A stretch of DNA of 45,502 nt from an uncultured Collinsella sp. (lineage in GTDB: Bacteria; Actinomycetota; Coriobacteriia; Coriobacteriales; Coriobacteriaceae), in assembly GCA_900549715.1 (NCBI GenBank), contig URPK01000013.1:1-45502 (forward strand), in the 5' to 3' direction. A program made the position numbers and the translations under genes. Each line of letters starts with the position of its first letter. Position 1 is the stretch's first letter. This document shows positions 16,504 to 24,534 of the stretch, piece after piece. A model generated the notes under the pieces. That model saw only the letters and a program-made list of their open reading frames with translations. It was not told the origin of the DNA and did no database searches.

Positions 16504-17529
16504 TTAAGCAACGAACTTCTCGAAGTACTTGATGGTGCGGACCATCTGAGAGGTGTAAGAGTTCTCGTTGTCGTACCAAGAGGTGACCTGAACGAGGGTC
16601 TGGCCGTTGCCGAGGTCAGAGCACATGGTCTGAGTGGCGTCGAAGATGGAGCCATGGGTCTCGCCGATGATGTCGGTGGAGACGATGTCGTCCTCGTTGT
16701 AACCGAAGGTCTCGGAGATGGTGGCAGCGTAGGCCTTCATAGCGGCGTTGACCTCGTCGACGGTGACCTTCTTGTCAACGACAGCGTAGAGGTTGGTGAT
16801 GGAGCCGGTCGGCGTCGGGACGCGCTGGGCGGCACCGATGAGCTTACCGTTGAGCTCGGGGAGAACCAGGCCGATAGCCTTGGCAGCACCGGTGGTGTTG
16901 GGGACGATGTTGACGGCGCAGGCGCGGCTACGACGCTTGTTGCCCTTGCGCTGCGGGCCGTCGAGCGGCATCTGGTCGCCGGTCCAGGCGTGAATGGTGG
17001 TCATGATGCCGGACACGATGGGAGCGAAGTCGTTCAGACCCTTGGCCATCGGGGCGAGGCAGTTGGTGGTGCAGGAAGCAGCGGAGATGATGTTGTCCTC
17101 AGCGGTCAGCGTCTCGTGGTTGACGTTGTACACGATGGTGGGCAGATCGCTGCCGGCCGGAGCGGAGATGACGACCTTCTTGGCGCCAGCGTTGATGTGG
17201 GCCTGAGCCTTAGCCTTGCTGGTGTAGAAGCCGGTGCACTCGAGAACGACGTCGACGTCGAGGTCGCCCCAAGGCAGGTTGTTGGCGTCGGCCTCCTTGT
17301 AGATCTTGATCTCCTTGCCGTCAACGGTGATGGAATCCTCGCCAGCAACGACCTCGTGATCGCGAGCGTAGTTGCCCTGCGTGGAGTCGTACTTCAGCAG
17401 GTAAGCGAGCATATCGGGAGAGGTGAGGTCGTTGATAGCGACGATCTCGGAGCCCTCATGACCGAACATCTGACGGAAAGCCAGACGACCGATGCGACCG
17501 AAGCCGTTAATAGCAACCTTTACTGCCAT
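16504..17529 (-). CDS. gap: Glyceraldehyde-3-phosphate dehydrogenase (class I)
   Basis: A 341-aa NAD-dependent dehydrogenase of glycolysis. It has N-terminal INGFGRIGR, catalytic Cys in SCTTNCLAP, the partner His in IHAWTGDQ, and a C-terminal WYDNENSY. Start: ATG 17529 with AAAGGAGA just upstream. The promoter region carries a TATATT -10 and two palindromes. Normal length. Confidence 0.96.
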   Translation of the reverse strand: MAVKVAINGFGRIGRLAFRQMFGHEGSEIVAINDLTSPDMLAYLLKYDSTQGNYARDHEVVAGEDSITVDGKEIKIYKEADANNLPWGDLDVDVVLECTGFYTSKAKAQAHINAGAKKVVISAPAGSDLPTIVYNVNHETLTAEDNIISAASCTTNCLAPMAKGLNDFAPIVSGIMTTIHAWTGDQMPLDGPQRKGNKRRSRACAVNIVPNTTGAAKAIGLVLPELNGKLIGAAQRVPTPTGSITNLYAVVDKKVTVDEVNAAMKAYAATISETFGYNEDDIVSTDIIGETHGSIFDATQTMCSDLGNGQTLVQVTSWYDNENSYTSQMVRTIKYFEKFVA

Positions 17530-17601
17530 TGTGTCTCCTTTCGTAAGGCCCCCGCAAGCTACAGCGCCTGCCGTTGAGGCCCACAAACTAACCACTCGCC
17601 T

Positions 17602-17677
17602 AATATACCTTTTTTTGGACTTGAATTTCACGAGAATGCTCGAAATTGAAAATCAAATTTACGTTAAAACGTTTTAA
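17602..17677 (-). promoter_or_regulatory. gap promoter region with palindromic candidate operators
   Basis: On the minus strand a TATATT -10 (17602-17607) is preceded by an A-tract; no good -35 is seen. CGAG-AATG-CTCG (17631-17642) lies around the expected -35. The perfect 14-bp palindrome TTAAAACGTTTTAA (17664-17677) lies further upstream and has the central CG typical of LacI-family operators. The rest of 17530-17722 is A/T-rich with nothing else recognised. Confidence 0.5.
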
Positions 17678-17722
17678 AGAATAAATCAGCAGTTAAATCC
17701 GTATATACGCCGATACTTTAAA

Positions 17723-18652
17723 CTACCTGTTTGCTTCAATGAGCTTTTCAAGCCTCAAAACTCGATGGTAGAGGGCCGACTTTGACAAGGGAGGGTCAGC
17801 CATCTCCCCCAAATCACGCAGCGACAGATCGGGATAGCGCTCGCGCAGGTCGCAAAAGACCGCCAAGGCATCCGGAAGCGCATCGCGAAGGCCGCGCTGC
17901 TCGAGCTCATCGATAAGCGCAAGCTGATGCTGGGCAGCACCGGCGCTTCTGGTCTGGTTGGCGAGCTCGGCGTTCACGCGACGGTTCACATCGTTCTTAA
18001 CCAACTTGACCGCGCGCGCCTCCTCAATCTCGGCAACGCTGCGCTTGGCACCAATCAGCTTTAATAGATGCTCGATTTCCTCGGCGCTCTTAATGTACAC
18101 GGCATATGACCCCCGCCGCGCATTAACACGAGCATGGACCCCAATCTGCCCCAACAGGTCGCAAAGCCCCTTGGCATATTGCTCACCCTGCACCGCGATC
18201 TCCAAATGGAAATCGCCGCGTGGATCGGCCACGAAGCCGCCCGCGATGAGCGCGCCGCGGATGTAGGCAAGCCTGCAGCAGGGACGGGCAACGATGTGTC
18301 GGGGAACACCAGCGACGAGCCCTCCCCTGCGGTCTAGAATGCCCAGCAGCACCAGAGCCTTGTCCAGGTCGGGTTGATCGGGCAGGGTAATGAGATAGTT
18401 ACGGACCTTATGCAAGACCGATTTACGAACGGTGAATTCCGTTTTGAGCTTAAGGATGCGATGCGTCAGCGTGATCATCGTGCGCGCAACGGCTCCCGTC
18501 TCGGTCGCGACCGTCAAACGATACCGCCCGGAGCCGGCCAACGAAAGCGTACCGCTCACACGCGTCAGGGCGGCAAGCGTCGACAAATCGCAGTATTCAC
18601 ATTCGGGTTCGCAGCGCGCGAGCTCGTCACGCACCTCGGCGGTAAACGACAT
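17723..18652 (-). CDS. whiA: WhiA-type DNA-binding regulator
   Basis: A 309-aa WhiA protein. The N-terminal part is a degenerate LAGLIDADG homing-endonuclease fold (motifs YIRGALIAGGFV and GDFHLEI), and the C-terminal helix-turn-helix domain includes SLRDLGEMADPPLSKSALYH. In streptomycetes WhiA controls sporulation-cell division; in other bacteria it affects division and metabolism. The gene starts 6 bp after rapZ ends, so the two are co-transcribed. The usual middle gene yvcK is absent. Confidence 0.93.
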   Translation of the reverse strand: MSFTAEVRDELARCEPECEYCDLSTLAALTRVSGTLSLAGSGRYRLTVATETGAVARTMITLTHRILKLKTEFTVRKSVLHKVRNYLITLPDQPDLDKALVLLGILDRRGGLVAGVPRHIVARPCCRLAYIRGALIAGGFVADPRGDFHLEIAVQGEQYAKGLCDLLGQIGVHARVNARRGSYAVYIKSAEEIEHLLKLIGAKRSVAEIEEARAVKLVKNDVNRRVNAELANQTRSAGAAQHQLALIDELEQRGLRDALPDALAVFCDLRERYPDLSLRDLGEMADPPLSKSALYHRVLRLEKLIEANR

Positions 18653-18658
18653 GCAGGC

Positions 18659-19579
18659 CTATGCTTTCGTGTTGGCGCGCGACAGGTCTCGATGGGAAAT
18701 GCTCACGTGATATTGGGCACCTTCCAAATAACGTGCCGTGGCTTCGGCAATGGCAACGCTGCGATGCTGGCCGCCTGTACAGCCGATGGCGATAGAAAGC
18801 TGCGGCTTGCCCTCCGCGATATAGCCCGGCATCACCGTATCGAGCAGCTGTGTCCAAGCCTTCCAAAACTCCTGCGTCTTGGGATGGTCCAGAACAAAAT
18901 CGGAGACCTTTTTATCGAGACCGGTCATCGTGCGCATCTCGGGATCGTAGAACGGATTAGGCAGGAAGCGGACATCGATCATAATGTCCGCCTCGACGGG
19001 CATGCCGTGCTTAAAGCCAAACGAGAACACGTGGACATCCATAAGCTGCTGGTCGGACAGCTCGGAAAATGCCATACGTAGCTTGTTGCGCAGCGCAGAG
19101 GTGCGCAGACGGCTCGTGTCGATAATCATATCGGCTCGGTCGCGCACGCCCTGCAGCTGAAGGCGCTCGCGCTGAATGGCATCGGCCGTAGTCTCCCCCG
19201 GCTTGGCAATGGGATGACGGCGGCGATTTTCGCTGTAGCGACGAATCAGCACCTCGTCAGAAGCCTCCAGGAACACGATGTCGCAGCTCATCTCGCGCTC
19301 TTCGAGCGCGGCGACAGCATCGAGCAACTCGTCAAACAGTCCCTGGCTACGCAAATCGCAGGTAACGGCGAGATGCCTGCCCACGCCCGTATTGATGCCG
19401 ACGAGCTCGGCAAGCTGGGCGATGAGACGCGGAGGCAGGTTATCGATGCAAAAATAGCCCATGTCCTCGAACACGTGCATGGCCTGCGTGCGGCCCGATC
19501 CGGACATTCCGGTGATGATGACGATATCGGGGATGCGCTCCGAGCGCTCCGCCGCATCCATGGCATCTCCCTTTTGCAT
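18659..19579 (-). CDS. rapZ: RapZ/YvcJ nucleotide-binding protein
   Basis: A 306-aa P-loop protein of the RapZ (RNase adapter) family. Walker A is GMSGSGRT near the N-terminus and the conserved GCTGGQHRSV is in the C-terminal domain. RapZ proteins bind small RNAs or UDP-sugars and control glucosamine-6-phosphate synthesis in enterobacteria; the role in actinobacteria is unclear. Start: ATG 19579 (GGGAGG six nt upstream) or ATG 19561 (GGGAGA five nt upstream); both are plausible. Followed at once by whiA. Confidence 0.9.
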   Translation of the reverse strand: MQKGDAMDAAERSERIPDIVIITGMSGSGRTQAMHVFEDMGYFCIDNLPPRLIAQLAELVGINTGVGRHLAVTCDLRSQGLFDELLDAVAALEEREMSCDIVFLEASDEVLIRRYSENRRRHPIAKPGETTADAIQRERLQLQGVRDRADMIIDTSRLRTSALRNKLRMAFSELSDQQLMDVHVFSFGFKHGMPVEADIMIDVRFLPNPFYDPEMRTMTGLDKKVSDFVLDHPKTQEFWKAWTQLLDTVMPGYIAEGKPQLSIAIGCTGGQHRSVAIAEATARYLEGAQYHVSISHRDLSRANTKA

Positions 19580-19599
19580 GTGCTGCCTCCCGAAAACAA

Positions 19600-19629
19600 G
19601 CGCGGGACCCAGCAACCCGGATCCCGCGC
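19600..19629 (-). terminator. Hairpin between nanE and rapZ
   Basis: GCGCGGGA (19600-19607) and TCCCGCGC (19622-19629) form a perfect 8-bp GC-rich stem, followed on the minus strand by TTGTTTT. It lies 51 nt past the nanE stop and 20 nt before the rapZ start, so it probably ends the nan transcript. Confidence 0.7.
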
Positions 19630-19647
19630 GGTCAATTGCCTATATTG

Positions 19648-19653
19648 AGTATA
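19648..19653 (-). promoter_or_regulatory. Possible -10 of rapZ-whiA
   Basis: TATACT on the minus strand, between the nanE stop and the hairpin at 19600-19629. No good -35 is visible. If used, the hairpin would lie in the rapZ leader instead of being only a terminator. Confidence 0.3.
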
Positions 19654-19680
19654 CCGCCCCGAGCGGATACGAGGTCCGTC

Positions 19681-20367
19681 TTACGCCTCAAGCGCAGCCT
19701 TGAACCAACTTGTAATACTCGTGGGGTGCGTGATGGCGGTGCCGACGACAACGGCCCAGGCGCCAGCATCGATCGCGGCGCGAGCCTCCTCGGGCGTATG
19801 CACGCGACCCTCGCAAATGATGGGAAGGCCAGGGAATTCCTCAGTCGCCTGACGCAGGAGCGGCAGGTCGGGGCCATCGGCCATGGTGCAGTCGATGGCG
19901 GCGACGCCGTGAGAAAGCGTGGTGGATACCAGGTCAAAGCCCATATCAACAGCACGGCGAATGTCCTCGATAGTGGCACAATCCGCCATCAGGAGCACAC
20001 CCTCCTCGTGCAGCGGGCGGAAGGTATCCTCGACCGTCTTGCCATCGGGGCGCGGACGATCGGTGGCGTCGATCGCCACGATATCGGCACCGGCAGCAAC
20101 GCAGGCGCGAGCGTGACGCAGCGTCGGTGTGATGTAAACGCCCTCGTGCCCATCCTTCCACAGGCCGATGACGGGAACCTCACAGCGACCCTTAATGGCG
20201 GCAATGTCGGCAAGGCCCTGGCAGCGAATGGCGGCGGCGCCGCCGAGCTCGCAAGCGCGAGACATTTGCGCCATGGTCTCGGGTGTACGAAGCGGCTCGC
20301 CCATATACGCCTGAACGCTCACGACGAGCTTGCCCTTCAGGGATTGAATCAAAGGATCGACGGTCAT
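19681..20367 (-). CDS. nanE: N-acetylmannosamine-6-phosphate 2-epimerase
   Basis: A 228-aa TIM-barrel enzyme converting ManNAc-6-P to GlcNAc-6-P in sialic-acid catabolism. Family motifs: KGKLVVSVQAYMGEPL at the N-terminus, IGLWKDGHEG (catalytic Lys), VAIDATDRPRPDG, ICEGRVHTPEE (catalytic Glu) and VVVGTAITHP. Start: ATG 20367, with AAAGG somewhat far upstream (11 nt). A long hairpin (20393-20490) separates it from the ROK kinase gene. The presence of NanE is the strongest single pointer to amino-sugar/sialate use in this locus. Confidence 0.92.
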   Translation of the reverse strand: MTVDPLIQSLKGKLVVSVQAYMGEPLRTPETMAQMSRACELGGAAAIRCQGLADIAAIKGRCEVPVIGLWKDGHEGVYITPTLRHARACVAAGADIVAIDATDRPRPDGKTVEDTFRPLHEEGVLLMADCATIEDIRRAVDMGFDLVSTTLSHGVAAIDCTMADGPDLPLLRQATEEFPGLPIICEGRVHTPEEARAAIDAGAWAVVVGTAITHPTSITSWFKAALEA

Positions 20368-20392
20368 GTGCGACTCAACCTTTCTCAAAACA

Positions 20393-20490
20393 GCCTTCTG
20401 AGACACCGCACCTTGACGTTCAAACCGTCGCTCGCGTACCGAAGTACGCTTCGCTCCTCTTTCACGTCAATCTGCGGCACCTCAGAAGGC
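20393..20490 (-). repeat. Long hairpin between the ROK kinase gene and nanE
   Basis: Arms of 27 nt (20393-20419 with 20464-20490) pair in blocks GCCTTCTGAG, CCGCA and TGACGT, separated by two 3-nt internal loops. Inside, GCGTAC-CGAA-GTACGC forms a second stem. On the minus strand TGTTTTGAG follows. It could end or attenuate transcription ahead of nanE. Confidence 0.8.
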
Positions 20491-20507
20491 GCACTTGGTA
20501 GTTATGT

Positions 20508-21473
20508 TTACTTCAACGACGCAAGAAGGTGTTCGGCGGCACCGATAAGCGGCGCGTCGCCCTCCAGAGAACCGATGAGGATCGGCGTGTCCTGAAGCGG
20601 GTCGAGCGCCTGGCTGGCATAGCCCTCGTGCACCGAATCCTTCCACGTCTGCGAACGCCAATCGGGACCTTGGTGAATCACGCCGCCCGAAAGCACGATG
20701 ACCTCAGGGTCCAGGATGTTAGCGAGCGAGCCCAAGCTGGCCCCAAGCGCAAAGCCGGCGTCATGGATGACCTCGGTCGCCTTTGCGTCGCCCGCACGGC
20801 ACAGGTCGTTCACATCGCGACCGACCGAAGGACGGCTGGGGTCGACGCGGCCAAAACGCTCATCGTACATTCGACCAATGGAAGTGCCCGAAGCAACCGA
20901 CTCCAGATGGCCGGAACGCCCGCAGGCGCAGGGAATGCCGGCGGCAGCCGAGCACTCGATGTGGCCCATATGGCCGGCAGCACCATGGAAGCCCTGCATC
21001 ACGCGGCCGTTCTCGACATATGCGCCGCCGATGCCCGTACCGATGCCCAGGCACAAGACGGAGAACTTGCCCTTGCCGACGCCCCAGTGGGCCTCCCCCA
21101 GAGCATGAGCCTGCACGTCGCCCACAACGGCAACGGGAAGACCAAGGTCCTCGCGCAGACGCGGCCCCAACTGAACGCCGGACCAGCCGGGCATGATCTC
21201 ATTGGCATACGCAATGGCGCCCGTCTTGGGATCGACGACGCCTGCGGCACCGATACCGACACCGAGAACCTCGACATCGGGATTCGCCTCAAGAGCGGCC
21301 TTGATAGACGCCTCGATACGCTGGAAGACGGCCTCGCCGCCCTCCTGGGCCTCGGTAGGAACCTCGGCCTCAAAAACGGGATGGGGCACACTACCGTCAG
21401 CCGGGTACTCCATGATGGCAGTCGCAATTTTAGTTCCGCCGATATCGACAGAGCAGACGTACTTGTTCTCCAT
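20508..21473 (-). CDS. nanK: ROK-family sugar kinase, probable N-acetylmannosamine kinase
   Basis: A 321-aa ROK kinase without the N-terminal DNA-binding domain of ROK repressors, so an enzyme. It has phosphate-binding DIGGTKIA, LCLGIGTGIGGAY, and the zinc region GHMGHIE..CACGRSGHLE. The usual third Cys of CxCGxxGC is His here. Placement between a lyase gene and nanE suggests ManNAc to ManNAc-6-P; glucokinase or GlcNAc kinase activity cannot be excluded. Start: ATG 21473 with AAGGAG six nt upstream. Confidence 0.8.
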   Translation of the reverse strand: MENKYVCSVDIGGTKIATAIMEYPADGSVPHPVFEAEVPTEAQEGGEAVFQRIEASIKAALEANPDVEVLGVGIGAAGVVDPKTGAIAYANEIMPGWSGVQLGPRLREDLGLPVAVVGDVQAHALGEAHWGVGKGKFSVLCLGIGTGIGGAYVENGRVMQGFHGAAGHMGHIECSAAAGIPCACGRSGHLESVASGTSIGRMYDERFGRVDPSRPSVGRDVNDLCRAGDAKATEVIHDAGFALGASLGSLANILDPEVIVLSGGVIHQGPDWRSQTWKDSVHEGYASQALDPLQDTPILIGSLEGDAPLIGAAEHLLASLK

Positions 21474-21547
21474 GTCGCTCTCCTTCGGAGATAAAAACAA
21501 CTACAGGAAATGAGGGCAGAATTATCGCCACAGGTTGATAAAGGTTT

Positions 21548-21637
21548 CCCAGGTGCCCGAGGTTGGGGTGAAAGTGGTCGGGCGTTGACCTAATGGGTCA
21601 CGCCCGACCACTTGAGCCCCAAGATCGGGTGCCTGGG
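21548..21637 (-). repeat. Long hairpin between nanA and the ROK kinase gene
   Basis: Outer arms 21548-21568 and 21617-21637 pair with two 2-nt mismatched blocks. The inner arms AAGTGGTCGGGCG (21572-21584) and its complement (21601-21613) continue into a TGACC/GGTCA stem with one bulge and a loop of about 5 nt. It starts 7 nt past the nanA stop. No long U-tract follows on the minus strand, so an mRNA-stabilising or attenuating role is as likely as termination. Confidence 0.8.
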
Positions 21638-21643
21638 GAAGCT

Positions 21644-22564
21644 TTACAGGAGACCGTTGTCCTGGAGGACCTTCCTAATAGCCTCGACGTTCTCGCCGGT
21701 CATGGCCTTCACCGGGCGCGGCATGGTCGGGCTGTCGAAGATACCCATGAGGTTCATAGCGGTCTTGAAGGCGCCGACGCCACCGGCATAGCCCTGGACG
21801 CCCGAGGTGACGTCCCAGATGTGCGAAATCTCATTGAGGCGATCCTGCTCGGCCTTGACGGTAGCCCAGTCGCCGGCCTGAGCGGCCTTCCACTGGCGCA
21901 CGTAGCCCTCGGGCTCAACGTTGGCAAGGCCCGGGACAGAGCCGTCGGCGCCACCGAGGTAAGCGCCGTCGACAACGACCTCGTGACCGGTGAGGATGCT
22001 CATCGGATGGCCATTCTTCTCGTTCTCCTGAACGAGGTAGCGGAACGAGATGTCATCACCCGAGGAATCCTTGACGCCAGCAAGGACGCCCTCGGCGCCG
22101 AGCTTGGCAAGGAGCTTCCAGGGGAGCTTGGTGTGAACGCACACGGGAATGTCATAGGCAAAGATGGGCAGATCGAGCTCCTCGTGCAGAATGCGGAAGT
22201 GCTCCTCGACCTCGGTCATGCCCTGCAGGGCATAGAACGGGCAGGTGGCGACGAGGGCATCGGCACCCAGCTCCTGAGCGACCTTACCGTGCTCAATCAT
22301 GCGCTCGGTCTCGGTATCGATGATGCCGACCAGAACAGGCACGCGGTGATCGACGATGCGCACGGCCTCGGCGATAATCTGGCGACGGCGCTCGTCGGTG
22401 GAGAAGACGACCTCGCCCGAGGATCCCAGGAAGAACAGGCCATCGACGCCGGCATCGATCATGCGGTTGATGCTGCGCTCAAAGGAGACAACATCGAGCT
22501 GGTGATCTTCGGTATCGGGAACAACGACGGGAGGGATAACGCCGGTAAATTTCTGAGTTGCCAC
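21644..22564 (-). CDS. nanA: DHDPS/NAL-family aldolase, probable N-acetylneuraminate lyase
   Basis: A 306-aa class I aldolase of the dihydrodipicolinate synthase/N-acetylneuraminate lyase superfamily. The predicted Schiff-base Lys is K165 in AGVKDSSG, the Tyr is Y137 in AYDIPV, and the GSSGE loop (47-51) binds the keto-acid carboxylate. From context it would cleave sialic acid to ManNAc and pyruvate. The classical lyases have YNIP where this has YDIP, and a GSTGE-type loop, so the substrate needs testing. Start: GTG 22564 with AAGGAG six nt upstream gives the normal family length. Confidence 0.78.
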   Translation of the reverse strand: MATQKFTGVIPPVVVPDTEDHQLDVVSFERSINRMIDAGVDGLFFLGSSGEVVFSTDERRRQIIAEAVRIVDHRVPVLVGIIDTETERMIEHGKVAQELGADALVATCPFYALQGMTEVEEHFRILHEELDLPIFAYDIPVCVHTKLPWKLLAKLGAEGVLAGVKDSSGDDISFRYLVQENEKNGHPMSILTGHEVVVDGAYLGGADGSVPGLANVEPEGYVRQWKAAQAGDWATVKAEQDRLNEISHIWDVTSGVQGYAGGVGAFKTAMNLMGIFDSPTMPRPVKAMTGENVEAIRKVLQDNGLL

Positions 22565-22632
22565 AAGAATCTCCTTAGTTGTCTGGCGGGCGGCCCTATG
22601 CCACCCACTCTTGTTGGCAGTGTCCAGGCCGT

Positions 22633-23484
22633 CTAGGCCAAAGAACACGGGTAGAACGTTTGGTTAAAAAAGTCGATGACTTCGTTTTCGAACGCATTGA
22701 TGCGCTCATGAGCGTATTTGGCATAGATGATATGCCTCCGGTCACACTCAAGACCGTTGAATACGGCAAACTGGCCCTTGGGATCACTCACGGCATCCAT
22801 GAGCGATGTGCCCATGAGCACCGATCCACGCACCCGAGACGACAACGCCTCGAGGCCACCGGGAATTGGATTGGCAACCGCCGTGCAGGCGAGGCCCCGC
22901 TCGTCCAGAGCAGAAACCGCCAGCGCGACTCCGCCGCCAAGGCCCTCGCCCCATGCAAAGATGCGGTCGGGGTCCACGCCATCAAGATTGCGCGCCACCT
23001 TCGCCATCGCGCAACCCCAACGGACGCGCTTGACAAAAGCAGGAGAGGCAATCCCCTGCTGCAGCTCGCTGGATCCAATCGCCTCATCGTCCAGCGCAAG
23101 CACGGCATACCCCATGGCCGCAAACCTCGTCATGTGATGCCATCCCCGCACGGGTCGGTCGATGTCGTGAAACATCAGACATAGCGGCACAAGCTCGGAT
23201 GCTCGGGCGCGACCGGCAGGCTCGATCAAACGTGCGTGGACCACATCGCCACCAAGCTCAAAGGAAACCTCGGAGTAGCGGGCATACGGATTGGCAAAAT
23301 CGATCGCCGTAATACTCGGCCCGCAAACCTCAAGGTCCGAAGCGGCTATCTCTAATTCGGAAACATCCGCAGAAGCATCACCGCGCCAATCCCGGAAATC
23401 AGCGAGCCTTGACGAGACCGTTCCGGGAATCCCCACAAGGTCGGAGACAATCAGCTCATTGACATTGCTCTCGCACTTAGACAT
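22633..23484 (-). CDS. AXE1-family alpha/beta-hydrolase homologue lacking the catalytic Ser (pseudoenzyme)
   Basis: A 283-aa shortened paralogue of the esterase encoded immediately upstream. C-terminal blocks align clearly (QFAVFNGLECDRRH here, QFAVYNNLTCEKRH there). The nucleophile motif GASQG is GEGLG here, so Ser is replaced by Gly181. The oxyanion motif HGYPG is replaced by HDIDR (106-110), and about 40 residues of the lid region are missing. Asp (LMDAVSDP, D230/D234) and His (YAHE, H259) remain. Ester hydrolysis by the usual mechanism is therefore unlikely; a binding or regulatory role, or partnership with the active paralogue, is possible. The reading frame is intact with its own start, overlapping the upstream gene by 8 nt (ATGTCTAA). 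Confidence 0.85.
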   Translation of the reverse strand: MSKCESNVNELIVSDLVGIPGTVSSRLADFRDWRGDASADVSELEIAASDLEVCGPSITAIDFANPYARYSEVSFELGGDVVHARLIEPAGRARASELVPLCLMFHDIDRPVRGWHHMTRFAAMGYAVLALDDEAIGSSELQQGIASPAFVKRVRWGCAMAKVARNLDGVDPDRIFAWGEGLGGGVALAVSALDERGLACTAVANPIPGGLEALSSRVRGSVLMGTSLMDAVSDPKGQFAVFNGLECDRRHIIYAKYAHERINAFENEVIDFFNQTFYPCSLA

Positions 23485-24454
23485 GAGCCTCCCCTCCCTT
23501 GCAGAAAAACGGAATGATCAGATCGTCAAAATCCTGAATCTCCTCGTGGCCAAAGCCTTCAAAGAACTCATGACGCTTTTCACAGGTCAGGTTGTTATAG
23601 ACCGCAAACTGCGTCGCTGGCGGACAGACGGTATCGGCTGTGCCGGTGCCAAACAGCACGGGGCATTTGACCATAGGGGCAAAGTTCTTGGAATCGAAGT
23701 ACGCCAGCTTGGCATAGGCTTCGTCGATACGAGTCGAGTCCTCGTCAAACCAGCGAGACCAATAGCGCAGGCCCTCGTAGGCAATGTCGTCGGCATCCAA
23801 ATCCCAGACCAGGCGGAAATCCGACAGGAAGGGATAGAGGATGGCGGCGCGATTGATAAGCTCACTGTTAAGTGCACAGGTCGCAATGCCCAAACCGCCG
23901 CCCTGCGACGCGCCGTTCACAAACACACGGGCAAGATCGATGCCCTCGAGCTCGCGAACGATGCGGCACAGGATGCGAATATCTTGGTGCAAGCGGACAT
24001 AGTAGAGGTTGGCCGGATCGCCGTCGATACCGGCGACGATATGGCCCGCGACCGTTGTGCCCTCAAATCCACCAATGTCCTCGGAGGGACCTCCTTGGCC
24101 GGGGCAGTCGAGGGCGATGAGTGCCATGCCCATGCCCGCAAACGACGCCTGCTCAAACCAGCTGCGGCTTGCACCCGGATACCCATGGAACTGAAGTACC
24201 AATGGCACGGGCTCGTCCGAGACGGGTTTAAGGTACTTGGCATGCAGGCGAGCGCCACACATGCCGGTATACCAGAGGTCGAAAAGCTGGCAGGTCACGG
24301 CATCGGTGACCGATGCCGTCTCGATCGCATAGTCAAGCCCGACGGCGTCGGCCTCGGCCATGCGGTCCTTCCAAAAGAGATCGAAATCTGATGGACGGGG
24401 CATGGCGCCCCGATACCCACCAAATTGCTGTTGTAGCTCCTGAGCACTTGGCAT
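23477..24454 (-). CDS. AXE1-family acetylesterase (cephalosporin-C deacetylase/acetyl xylan esterase-like)
   Basis: A 325-aa cytoplasmic alpha/beta-hydrolase. The triad is visible: S183 in GASQGG, D274 in GTADTVCPP, H303 in GFGHEE. The oxyanion motif is HGYPG (90-94) and DCPGQGG follows. The family removes acetyl groups from carbohydrates and cephalosporins. Sitting between a sialate-type importer and nanA, it may deacetylate O-acetylated sialic acids before the lyase; this is inference. No signal peptide. Start: ATG 24454 (RBS weak and distant); TTG 24469 is possible. Confidence 0.85.
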   Translation of the reverse strand: MPSAQELQQQFGGYRGAMPRPSDFDLFWKDRMAEADAVGLDYAIETASVTDAVTCQLFDLWYTGMCGARLHAKYLKPVSDEPVPLVLQFHGYPGASRSWFEQASFAGMGMALIALDCPGQGGPSEDIGGFEGTTVAGHIVAGIDGDPANLYYVRLHQDIRILCRIVRELEGIDLARVFVNGASQGGGLGIATCALNSELINRAAILYPFLSDFRLVWDLDADDIAYEGLRYWSRWFDEDSTRIDEAYAKLAYFDSKNFAPMVKCPVLFGTGTADTVCPPATQFAVYNNLTCEKRHEFFEGFGHEEIQDFDDLIIPFFCKGGEAHV

Positions 24455-24534
24455 GGCTCGTGAACCCAACCTTTCGAAATCGCAACGGAGGTGCGCCCGG
24501 CAAGGGAACCGGGCGCACGGGAGGGAAAGCGAGG

